NCBI GenBank assembly: GCA_035279875.1 | Contig: DATEGX010000328.1 | Coordinates: forward strand, 1 to 7,551 | Direction: 5' to 3' | Length of the DNA stretch: 7,551 bases | From: JAMXLL01 sp035279875 | GTDB lineage: Bacteria; Desulfobacterota; Binatia; Binatales; Binataceae | The notes under the pieces: model-generated | Database searches by the model: none | Told to the model about the DNA's origin: nothing | The model's input: the letters and a program-made list of their open reading frames with translations, nothing else | Shown here: positions 1 through 6,070 of the stretch, piece after piece | Position numbering within the stretch: the first letter of the stretch is position 1 | Layout: the number at the start of each line of letters is the position of its first letter | Translations under genes and position numbers: made by a program

Positions 1-321
1 CATCCCAATTGCAGCTTTTCAGTGCCGATGCGTGAGCATATCGACACGATGCTTTCGCACGGAATGGGCCGTGCCGAGATAATCGCATACTTCCGCAAAC
101 AATATGGCGAAAAGATTCTCTCCGCGCCGACCGTCGAGGGCTTCAACCTGCTCGCCTGGATAATGCCGTTCGCCGCCGTGTTCGCCGGTTGTTTCATAAT
201 CGTCGGCGCAATCAGCCGCTGGCGCACGCGGAGCCCCGCACCCGCAAGCGGCCCGGCGGAAACCGCATACGATCCCGAACTCCGGCGGCGTCTCGAACAG
301 GACCTGCGGGAGCGGCAATGA
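1..321 (+). CDS. ccmH: CcmH-type cytochrome c maturation protein, C-terminal part (5' end outside window)
   Basis: Partial gene: the reading frame is open from the first base to the TGA at 319-321, giving 106 visible residues. CcmH/NrfF/CycL proteins are membrane-anchored thiol-disulfide proteins that act on the CXXCH cysteines of apocytochrome c before haem ligation. The visible part begins HPNCSFSVPMREHI and continues through EIIAYFRKQYGEKIL to GFNLLAWIMP, the usual CcmH layout of a helical bundle followed by a single membrane helix (about residues 48-70 of the visible part). A basic stretch and a short charged tail follow. The catalytic cysteine pair should lie just upstream of base 1; the Cys in HPNC is probably the last of a cysteine cluster seen in non-enterobacterial CcmH. 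The ATG at 28, and the one preceding codon GTG at 22, are internal rather than real starts because homology continues through them. The gene is followed after one base by a CcmI-like gene and then ccmABCD, which supports the call. Confidence 0.86.
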   Translation, partial: HPNCSFSVPMREHIDTMLSHGMGRAEIIAYFRKQYGEKILSAPTVEGFNLLAWIMPFAAVFAGCFIIVGAISRWRTRSPAPASGPAETAYDPELRRRLEQDLRERQ

Positions 322-322
322 C

Positions 323-793
323 GTGACCGTCTGGATCGCCGCGATACTGATCGTGATCGCGGTCGCGATGTTCGTTGCGGCGCCGCTGACCGAGGGGCTT
401 TTCGGCCGCCGCTTCTCTTCCGATCGCGACGAATCAGAACGCTTCGAGCATCAACGGTCCCTGGCCTTGCAAGGCCTCCGTGAACTCGAATTCGATCGCG
501 CGATGGGCAAGCTCGATGACCTCGACTACCAGAACCTCAAACGCTCGCTTGAGCAGAGCGCCCTGGCCGCGATGAGCGCGCTCGAAAAGGCTGGCACCCC
601 CGGACCTTCGCTCAGATTGGCGTCGCGCCGCGCGCGGTCCGCCGCAATGCCGCGAACGTCCGCGGCCGCCAGCCACGGCCCCGTGAATTTTTGTCCGCAA
701 TGCGGGACGCGGGCCGGTTTGGGCCACAATTTCTGCGCGAATTGCGGTGCTGCTTTCGCGCCCGATGCCTACGCTGCCGGCCGGGGCGAATAA
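323..793 (+). CDS. CcmI-like membrane protein with C-terminal zinc ribbon
   Basis: 156 residues from a GTG start; TGA-C-GTG leaves one base after ccmH, and a GGGAG stretch about ten bases upstream can serve as ribosome binding site. One membrane helix (about residues 4-22) is followed by RR, which predicts a cytoplasmic tail. Residues 35-90 form a charged helical region with RELEFDRAMGKLDDLDYQNLKR, resembling the N-terminal segment of CcmI (about one helix plus a coiled coil that ends with a leucine-rich repeat). The periplasmic TPR part of enterobacterial CcmI is absent. A basic, Ala/Ser-rich linker leads to a zinc ribbon of pattern C-X2-C-X10-C-X2-C at Cys124, Cys127, Cys138 and Cys141. The stop codon shares its last base with the ccmA start. 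The role is not proven; position inside the ccm operon suggests assistance to haem transport or apocytochrome handling. It could instead be a generic zinc-ribbon protein only loosely related to CcmI. Confidence 0.65.
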   Translation: MTVWIAAILIVIAVAMFVAAPLTEGLFGRRFSSDRDESERFEHQRSLALQGLRELEFDRAMGKLDDLDYQNLKRSLEQSALAAMSALEKAGTPGPSLRLASRRARSAAMPRTSAAASHGPVNFCPQCGTRAGLGHNFCANCGAAFAPDAYAAGRGE

Positions 794-1506
794 TGGATTC
801 GGCGCTGATCGAAGCGCGCGGTCTCGACAAAGCCTTCGGGCCCAGCCCGGTACTGCGCGGCGTCGATCTCGAGGTCGCGGCCGGTGCCGGAGCGATGATC
901 GTCGGGCGCAATGGCAGCGGCAAGTCTACCCTGATTCGGATACTGGCCGGATTATCCGCGGCCTCAGCCGGTGAGGCGCGGCTCTTCGGCCGGCCGGTAC
1001 GCGCATTGGGGCCCTCTGATCGCCGGCGGATCGGACTTGTAACCCACGAAAGCTTCCTTTATCCGAACCTTACGGCTCGCGAAAACCTCGAGTTTCACGG
1101 CGACCTTTACCGGCTTCGGCACGATGCGAACCTGATCGGCCAATGGCTTGGCCGGGTTGGTCTGGCCGCCGCCGCGGAAGCACGGGTCCGGACCTTTTCT
1201 CGTGGAATGGAGCAGCGGCTGGCTATTGCCCGTGCAATGCTTCCGTTGCCCGCGGTTCTGCTGATGGACGAGCCGTTCGCCGCGCTTGACCTCGAAGGCG
1301 TTGGAACCGTTACCGCCCTGCTCGAGGAAGCCTTGCGGCGCGGATGCGCGCTGCTCCTCACGGCGCATCAGGCGGCGCCGCTCGGTCGGCTGCCGCTGAC
1401 GGCTTATGAACTGGTACGCGGACGTCTGCGGCTCATTGGCGAAGCGCCCGCCGAGGCCGCTGCTTCACCTCCGAGTCAACGCCGCGCCGCCTCGGGATGG
1501 GACTGA
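793..1506 (+). CDS. ccmA: Haem exporter ATP-binding protein CcmA
   Basis: 237 residues. CcmA is the ATPase of the CcmAB(CD) complex on the inner face of the cytoplasmic membrane; ATP hydrolysis releases haem-loaded CcmE from CcmC-CcmD. Walker A is GRNGSGKST (residues 38-46), the signature region is FSRGMEQRL (135-143), Walker B is VLLMDEP (155-161) with catalytic Glu160, and the switch His is in TAH (His192). The Q-loop position carries His85 in VTHESFLYPNLTARENL, a pattern I associate with CcmA-like ATPases rather than a defect. The start is the ATG at 793, which overlaps the previous stop by one base (TAATG) and gives the usual N-terminus ahead of Walker A; the frame stays open further upstream, but those residues run inside the preceding gene and do not resemble an ABC protein. 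ccmB follows after one base. The identification as CcmA rather than another small ABC ATPase rests mainly on its ccmBCD neighbours. Confidence 0.93.
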   Translation: MDSALIEARGLDKAFGPSPVLRGVDLEVAAGAGAMIVGRNGSGKSTLIRILAGLSAASAGEARLFGRPVRALGPSDRRRIGLVTHESFLYPNLTARENLEFHGDLYRLRHDANLIGQWLGRVGLAAAAEARVRTFSRGMEQRLAIARAMLPLPAVLLMDEPFAALDLEGVGTVTALLEEALRRGCALLLTAHQAAPLGRLPLTAYELVRGRLRLIGEAPAEAAASPPSQRRAASGWD

Positions 1507-1507
1507 C

Positions 1508-2176
1508 GTGGCGGCGTTCGCGGCCATATTGCGCAAGGATCTGCGGCTCGAACTGCGCGGGGGTGAGAGCACTATCGCGCTGGTCGCCATGTCGCTGCTG
1601 ATCCTGGTGGTGCTGGTTTTTGCGCTCGATCCGCGCGGGGGCGATGCTGGCGCAGCGGCTGGCGCACTCTGGGTGGCGATGATTTTTGCCGGGATGCTCG
1701 GCGCTACGCGCGCGCTCCTGGCCGAACGTGAGAACGGCTGCCTGCGCGGGCTCTGGATGAGCCCGGCCGACCGCGCCGCGATCTATTGCGCCAAGCTGCT
1801 GGCCGCCTTCATCTTCATGGCGCTGGCGGAACTCGCCGCGATCGCGCTGATGGTGCTTTTCTTCAATCTCGACTTCGATCTACGCTTGGCGCGGCTGATA
1901 GCAATTCTTTGTCTAGGGGCCTTCGGCTTTGCCGCGCTCGCGACCCTGCTGGCGGCGATCTCCGGGCGAATTCGGGCGGGCGATCTGCTGCTGCCGTTGC
2001 TGCTGGTCCCGCTTTTCGCGCCCGCCCTGATAGCCGGCGTCAAGGCCAGCGGCGCCGCGCTCGCCGGCGCACCGTTCGACGGATTCATCCAATGGCTCAA
2101 GGTTCTGGCCGCCTTCGACGTATTGTTCGTGGCCGCCGGCTATCTGCTGTTCGAATACGTCATAAGCGAGGACTGA
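1508..2176 (+). CDS. ccmB: Haem exporter permease CcmB
   Basis: 222 residues, the normal length for CcmB. It is the membrane partner of CcmA in the ABC module that drives release of holo-CcmE. Six membrane helices can be read at about residues 22-40, 51-69, 94-119, 127-150, 158-179 and 197-217. The family-typical parts are an N-terminal ILRKDLRLELRGGE segment, a loop with ERENGCLRGLWMSPADR (about 73-89) between helices 2 and 3, and the proline-bearing helix 5 (LLPLLLVPLFAPALI). The GTG at 1508 is chosen as start because it lies one base after the ccmA stop and places LRKDL at the N-terminus as in the family. The longer open frame from 1406 would overlap ccmA by about 100 bases and adds residues without CcmB character. 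ccmC follows after nine bases. Confidence 0.93.
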   Translation: MAAFAAILRKDLRLELRGGESTIALVAMSLLILVVLVFALDPRGGDAGAAAGALWVAMIFAGMLGATRALLAERENGCLRGLWMSPADRAAIYCAKLLAAFIFMALAELAAIALMVLFFNLDFDLRLARLIAILCLGAFGFAALATLLAAISGRIRAGDLLLPLLLVPLFAPALIAGVKASGAALAGAPFDGFIQWLKVLAAFDVLFVAAGYLLFEYVISED

Positions 2177-2185
2177 TTATCTTCG

Positions 2186-2893
2186 ATGAGCAGTAAAGCC
2201 GCGAATTCGCTGGGGATTTTGACCTTCGCCACTATGACCGCGGCGCTCTTCATGGTCTTCGACTACGTTCCGAGCGAAGCCCAGCAGGGTATCGTCCAGC
2301 GCATCTTCTATTTTCATGTACCGTGTGCGTGGGTGGCCTTCGCCGCCTTCGGACTGGTCGCGATCGCGGGTATCTTCTATCTCTGGCTCGGCCAGCAGGT
2401 CTGGGACGACCTGGGATATGCGGCGGCCGAAGTCGGGATGGTGTTCTGCAGCCTGGTGCTGATAACCGGCTCGATCTGGGCGAAGCCGATCTGGGGCGCC
2501 TGGTGGACCTGGGATTCGCGACTTACCACCACCTTGATACTTTGGCTGCTCTATGGCGGCTATCTGATGCTCCGCGGGATGGCCGACGATACACCGCAGG
2601 TTGCACGGTTCGCCGCCGTGGTCGGAATCGTCGCGGCCGCGGACGTGCCCGTGATTATCGTCTCGGTCCGGCTCTGGCGCACGATCCATCCGGCGGTGAT
2701 CGTTACGCGTCAGGGCGGCCATGGTCTCGAGGATCCGCGGATGGTTGCGACGCTCCTGGTCGCGATGCTGGCGTTTACGGTGCTCTTCGTATGGCTGCTG
2801 ATGCTGCGCTTCGCTACTCTACGCAGTGCGACGCGGATGACTGGCCTGGAGCGCGAACTCGCGCTGGCGCACGCCGAGTTAGGTGATCTTTGA
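2186..2893 (+). CDS. ccmC: Haem-handling membrane protein CcmC
   Basis: 235 residues, close to the usual length. CcmC binds haem at the outer face of the cytoplasmic membrane and presents it to CcmE for covalent attachment. The protein has six probable membrane helices. The tryptophan-rich WWD signature is seen as WGAWWTWDSR at residues 103-112 between helices 3 and 4. The two external haem-ligand histidines are recognisable as His44 in YFHVPCAW and His168 in RTIHPAVI. No key residue is missing. The ATG at 2186 is preceded by a GAGGA stretch in the end of ccmB (about 2168-2172), at a somewhat long but usable distance. The stop overlaps the ccmD start by one base (TGATG). CcsA and CcmF also carry a WWD motif, but length, the His pair and gene order fit CcmC. 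Confidence 0.96.
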   Translation: MSSKAANSLGILTFATMTAALFMVFDYVPSEAQQGIVQRIFYFHVPCAWVAFAAFGLVAIAGIFYLWLGQQVWDDLGYAAAEVGMVFCSLVLITGSIWAKPIWGAWWTWDSRLTTTLILWLLYGGYLMLRGMADDTPQVARFAAVVGIVAAADVPVIIVSVRLWRTIHPAVIVTRQGGHGLEDPRMVATLLVAMLAFTVLFVWLLMLRFATLRSATRMTGLERELALAHAELGDL

Positions 2894-3081
2894 TGGATAA
2901 TTTCGGCTTCCTGTTCGCCGCCTATACGATAATTTTCGCGGTGATTTTCCTCTACGTGGTGTTCTTATGGCGCCGACAGGCCCGCCTCGACCTCGAACTG
3001 CGCGGGCTGGAAACGCGCCTCCGCCAGGTCCAGGAGGACCTCGCCTCGCGCCTGCCGCCACGCTCGCGATCGGCATCGTAG
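2893..3081 (+). CDS. ccmD: Small membrane protein CcmD
   Basis: 62 residues. CcmD is a short single-span protein that stabilises the CcmABC-CcmE complex and is needed for release of holo-CcmE. The sequence shows a short N-terminus (MDNFGFLFAAY), one membrane helix at about residues 7-26, a WRR positive patch that sets the C-terminus in the cytoplasm, and a charged helical tail (about 29-53) that could form a coiled coil. CcmD proteins are poorly conserved, so the call rests on size, topology and placement directly after ccmC. The ATG at 2893 shares one base with the ccmC stop; a TTG three bases upstream is possible but less likely. It ends the ccm operon in this window and is followed by the longest non-coding gap, about 54 bases. 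Confidence 0.85.
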   Translation: MDNFGFLFAAYTIIFAVIFLYVVFLWRRQARLDLELRGLETRLRQVQEDLASRLPPRSRSAS

Positions 3082-3135
3082 CGGTTGCGGTGCCCTGAAC
3101 TCGTGCGCATCTTAGTGGAGAGAACCGCGTTTTAA

Positions 3136-4233
3136 ATGGAATTCCGCGACTATTACAAATCCCTGGGCATCGAACGCAGTGCGACCGACGCGGAGATCAA
3201 GAGCGCCTACCGCAAGCTCGCCCGCAAGTATCACCCCGACGTCAACCCCAACAACAAGGATGCCGAGACTCGTTTCAAGGAAATCAACGAGGCCTACCAG
3301 GTGCTCGGTGATTCCGAGAAGCGCAAGAAATATGACGAACTTGGCGCCGAATGGCAGCGCGGCGCTTCCGAGGACGAAGTGCTCCGGCGCTACGCCCAGG
3401 CCAGCGCCGGCAACGATTTCGGCGGTGCCGGCGGTGGCTTCAGCGATTTCTTCGAGCGGTTCTTCGGCGGACTCGGCGGCGCTGGGGCGCACGGTTACGA
3501 GCAATTCGACGCCGGCGGCAACTTCACCGGCGGACGCGTATCGAGCCGCGGCGGGCGTGGCCGCGACCTCGAGGCGGAAGTGGCAATCTCGCTGCGCGAC
3601 GCTGCCCGCGGGGCCCGGCGGCGGATCGATTTAACCTCCGAAGACCAGTGCGACGTTTGCGGCGGCAGCGGGATGACCGCGCGGCAGGAAACCCGCGGAA
3701 AGACTCGCATAATCCGCTCGGCCGAACCCTGCAAAAAATGCGGCGGGCAGGGCGCGGTGCGGGTACAGCGTACGCTCGAAGTGACGATCCCGCCGGGAAC
3801 GCGCGAAGGCTCGCGGATGAGGCTCAAAGGGCAGGGCGGCCGCGGCTCGCGGCCCGATCTGAACGGCGACCTCTTCCTGCTTATCCGTATCGAACCAAGC
3901 GGGGCTTTCAGCCTGAGCGGCCGCGACGTCCGCTGCCTCCTGCCGGTATGGGATTACGAAGCGGCACTCGGCGCCGAAGTCACCGCTCCCACGCTCGACG
4001 GGCGAATTTCGCTCAAGATTCCACCGGGCAGCCAGACTGGCCGGGTCCTGCGGCTCAAGGGCAAGGGCATGCCGGTCCGCGGCAAGGAGCCTGCGGGCGA
4101 TCTGCTTTACGAGATTAAAGTGCTGGCGCCAACCGACCTCAACGACGCCGAGCGCAGCCTGATGGAGCAATTGGCGGAACACCGCCGTGCCCGGGCGGTG
4201 CCCGATCCACGCGCGGAATTGATGCGGGAGTGA
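3136..4233 (+). CDS. DnaJ/CbpA-type J-protein with a single CXXCXGXG zinc centre
   Basis: 365 residues. J-proteins stimulate the ATPase of DnaK and deliver unfolded substrates in the cytoplasm. The J-domain occupies about residues 5-70 with HPD at 33-35, so DnaK stimulation should be intact. A Gly/Phe-rich region follows (about 93-130, with DFFERFFGGLGG). The C-terminal part starts near 144 and carries the two beta-sandwich substrate domains, ending with a short helical tail. Inserted in the first of these are only two zinc motifs, CDVCGGSG (Cys172, Cys175) and CKKCGGQG (Cys199, Cys202), separated by 23 residues. Classical DnaJ has four such motifs and CbpA none. By position the pair matches motifs 1 and 4 of DnaJ, which together form zinc centre I. 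The ATG at 3136 gives the standard MEFRDYY start; GGAGAG at 3117-3122 is a rather distant ribosome binding site. A CbpM-like gene follows after six bases, which supports a CbpA-like role rather than the housekeeping DnaJ. Confidence 0.9.
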   Translation: MEFRDYYKSLGIERSATDAEIKSAYRKLARKYHPDVNPNNKDAETRFKEINEAYQVLGDSEKRKKYDELGAEWQRGASEDEVLRRYAQASAGNDFGGAGGGFSDFFERFFGGLGGAGAHGYEQFDAGGNFTGGRVSSRGGRGRDLEAEVAISLRDAARGARRRIDLTSEDQCDVCGGSGMTARQETRGKTRIIRSAEPCKKCGGQGAVRVQRTLEVTIPPGTREGSRMRLKGQGGRGSRPDLNGDLFLLIRIEPSGAFSLSGRDVRCLLPVWDYEAALGAEVTAPTLDGRISLKIPPGSQTGRVLRLKGKGMPVRGKEPAGDLLYEIKVLAPTDLNDAERSLMEQLAEHRRARAVPDPRAELMRE

Positions 4234-4239
4234 CGTGCG

Positions 4240-4533
4240 ATGCCACGTCGCTTGCCGCATAAACGCTCTGCCCGCCCCGGTTCACAAGTCACCTTACTGA
4301 GCCGCCGGGCCTTTCGCGTGCTGGCCGGAGTCAGCGATGCGGAGCTTACGCTGTGGGAGCATGAGGAATTGATCGTGCCGGTGGACGACTCGCACGACCG
4401 CGGTCTGGAGCCCTTGTACGAAGAGTCGGCGCTGCGGCGGGCCCGGCTGATCCGCACCCTGGCCGACGAATTGGAGGTAAATCCGCCGGGAATCGGGGTG
4501 ATTTTACGGCTGCTCGACCAGATGGAACGGTGA
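4240..4533 (+). CDS. cbpM: CbpM-like / MerR-type chaperone modulator
   Basis: 97 residues. CbpM proteins (about 100 residues) are small MerR-like helix-turn-helix proteins that bind the J-domain of CbpA and inhibit it; the related HspR is a DNA-binding heat-shock repressor. The sequence has a MerR-type winged helix core (about residues 18-47: LLSRRAFRVLAGVSDAEL then WEHEELIVP), a Tyr at 60 preceding a helix, and a C-terminal segment ADELEVNPPGIGVILRLLDQM that closely resembles the end of CbpM and HspR. A basic N-terminal extension of about 16 residues precedes the core. The ATG at 4240 follows GGGAG at 4226-4230 by nine bases. The nearer GTG at 4235 is in another frame and reaches a stop after 21 codons, so it is not the start. 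Adjacency to a CbpA-like gene favours a CbpM role; a repressor role as in HspR cannot be excluded. No HspR-type operator (CTTGAGT inverted repeat) was seen upstream of the J-protein gene. Confidence 0.68.
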   Translation: MPRRLPHKRSARPGSQVTLLSRRAFRVLAGVSDAELTLWEHEELIVPVDDSHDRGLEPLYEESALRRARLIRTLADELEVNPPGIGVILRLLDQMER

Positions 4534-4535
4534 CA

Positions 4536-6038
4536 ATGGCGGCTTCGGGTGACGCGGCCAAGGTCGCCGGTACGTCCAGGGCGGAGGCGCGGCGCGCGAT
4601 TGTCCGGCTCGAACGGGCTATCGAGGTCGCCCTCCGTCGCGCTGGCGTCAGCCAGGGGGACCTTCTCGTCGTAGCGCTTTCCGGCGGGCCCGATTCGGTA
4701 GCCACGCTTCACGGCCTCATACGAATCAATCGCCGATCGGGCGCATATCGAGTCGCCGCCGCCCATCTGAACCATCGGATACGCGGCGCCGAAGCTGATC
4801 GCGACGAAAGCTTCGTGCGGGAACTTTGTGCCCGGCTCGAGATCGAGCTGATCGCCGAACGGGCCTCGGGCCTGCGCGCCAAATCGCCGAACCTGGAAGA
4901 GCGGGCTCGCGAACTCCGTTATCTATTCCTTACGCGCACTGCCGATCGGCTGGGTGCGCGATTCGTCGTCCTTGGGCATCACGCGGATGACCAGGCTGAG
5001 ACCGTCCTGCTCAGGCTGCTTCGCGGCAGTGGAGCAGCCGGATTGGCGGCGATGGCGGCGGCCGGGCCAGAACCACTGCTGCGCCCGCTTTTGGGGCTCC
5101 GCCGCCGCGATATCACGGCTTATCTGGCCGCGATCGATGCGGATTATGTAACCGACAGCAGCAATCAGGATAACCGGAGGATGCGCAACCGCGTCCGGCG
5201 GTCGTTGTTGCCTGGTTTGGAACGCGATTATGCGCCGGGATTGGGCCGAAGGCTGGTCGAACTGGCCGGCGAGATGCGCGAACTCGAAGGCTATATCACT
5301 GCGGACGCCAGGCGGGTCCTGGAAGCGCGATTGAGCGGCGTGAGCGCTTCGCCAGCCGCGACCGGCTGGCAAATCGACGTTAGCGGCTTCGGAACGCTTG
5401 CCCCGGCGCTCGGCAAAGCGGTGTTGCGCGAACTGACGCGTAAGGGGGCGGGTGACCTGCGCCGGATCTCGCGGGCGCATATCGCGGCGATGTATTCCTT
5501 GGCAACCGGCGTCGACCCCTCGGCCGCCGTGAGCCTGCCAGGTGGTTGGAAGGCCCGCCGCGAGAACCAGACGCTGATATTGGAGCACCACACCGGCTCA
5601 TCGCGGGCCGAACCTTTCAGCATCACGCTAAAGCTCGGCGACAACGTGATTCCCGGGGCGGGTCTCGTCCTTACCCTCGAGCACTTGGAGCCCGGCGATC
5701 CGGGCTTCCCGACCGAGCCCTGGCGGCCCCCGTCGCAGGCCGAGGCCTACTTCGACGCCGCGACGGCGCCGGTTCTGAGGGCGCGAAGCTTCAGGCCAGC
5801 CGACCAAATCGAGCCGCTCGGCATGAACGGCAGCCGCAAGGTGCAGGATGTTTTCGTTGATCGCAAACTGGCGTTCGTTAAGCGCAGCTTATGGCCGTTG
5901 GTGGTCAGCGAGGGTGCAATCTTATGGATTCCGGGGCTCTTGCGGAGCCGCTTCGCGTTGATCTCCGCAGCCACTAAAAAAGTCTTGCATCTGCGCGTTA
6001 AATCACCGCTGCAGGGCGAAAAAACTCTCATTGCTTGA
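4536..6038 (+). CDS. tilS: tRNA(Ile)-lysidine synthase TilS
   Basis: 500 residues from ATG 4536. TilS uses ATP and lysine to convert cytidine 34 of the CAU-anticodon tRNA-Ile to lysidine, changing its charging and decoding from Met/AUG to Ile/AUA. The N-type ATP pyrophosphatase domain has the PP-loop SGGPDS at residues 49-54, HLNHRIRG at 77-84, LEERARELRY at about 120-129, HHADDQAETVLLRLLRGSG from 148, and TDSSN with RMRNRVR at 206-221. A linker domain follows, then the C-terminal tRNA-binding domain with FRPADQIEPLGMNGSRKVQDVF at 419-440 and a final WIPGLLRS segment. Length is at the upper end of the family and includes the full C-terminal domains. GTG 4530 overlaps the previous stop and is an alternative start, but the only GGA (4524-4526) is well spaced only for ATG 4536. 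About 45 residues before the PP-loop are more than usual. ftsH follows after 32 bases. Confidence 0.96.
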   Translation: MAASGDAAKVAGTSRAEARRAIVRLERAIEVALRRAGVSQGDLLVVALSGGPDSVATLHGLIRINRRSGAYRVAAAHLNHRIRGAEADRDESFVRELCARLEIELIAERASGLRAKSPNLEERARELRYLFLTRTADRLGARFVVLGHHADDQAETVLLRLLRGSGAAGLAAMAAAGPEPLLRPLLGLRRRDITAYLAAIDADYVTDSSNQDNRRMRNRVRRSLLPGLERDYAPGLGRRLVELAGEMRELEGYITADARRVLEARLSGVSASPAATGWQIDVSGFGTLAPALGKAVLRELTRKGAGDLRRISRAHIAAMYSLATGVDPSAAVSLPGGWKARRENQTLILEHHTGSSRAEPFSITLKLGDNVIPGAGLVLTLEHLEPGDPGFPTEPWRPPSQAEAYFDAATAPVLRARSFRPADQIEPLGMNGSRKVQDVFVDRKLAFVKRSLWPLVVSEGAILWIPGLLRSRFALISAATKKVLHLRVKSPLQGEKTLIA

Positions 6039-6065
6039 GCTTTAATTAGCGTGCTAGCCTAATAT
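6035..6065 (+). promoter_or_regulatory. Possible ftsH promoter (weak)
   Basis: The 32-base tilS-ftsH gap is visibly AT-rich against its surroundings. TAATAT at 6060-6065 resembles a -10 hexamer, with TTGAGC at 6035-6040 as a poor -35 at a long 19-base spacing. Transcription would start at about 6071-6072, i.e. at the ftsH ATG, giving a leaderless message. The -10 is the better half; the whole call is an inference and co-transcription from tilS is equally possible. Confidence 0.25.
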
Positions 6066-6070
6066 CAGAG

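Noticed and set aside
1033..1221. CcmA with His in the Q-loop and a divergent signature (FSRGMEQRL)
   Set aside because: These deviations recur in CcmA-like ATPases, and Walker A, Walker B and the switch His are intact, so there is no sign of an inactive protein.
2177..2722. 181-codon minus-strand frame opposite ccmC
   Set aside because: It mirrors the ccmC codons; it has no recognisable domain and low-complexity charged composition.
3085..3113. Possible promoter for the J-protein gene (TTGCGG, 17 bases, CATCTT)
   Set aside because: Both hexamers match the consensus poorly. No sigma-32 box, CIRCE or HspR operator could be recognised in the gap.
3081..3128. GCGGTT (3081-3086) and AACCGC (3123-3128), possible stem before TTTTAA as a terminator after ccmD
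   Set aside because: The stem is only six base pairs with a 36-base loop, and the T run is four bases; it also overlaps the presumed ribosome binding site of the J-protein gene.
3351..4118. 255-codon plus-strand frame inside the J-protein gene
   Set aside because: Extremely Arg-rich composition typical of an out-of-frame reading of GC-rich DNA; the other frame encodes a clear DnaJ-family protein.
6045..6063. Inverted repeat ATTAG/CTAAT in the tilS-ftsH gap as operator
   Set aside because: Only five base pairs per arm with a nine-base spacer in AT-rich sequence; expected by chance.
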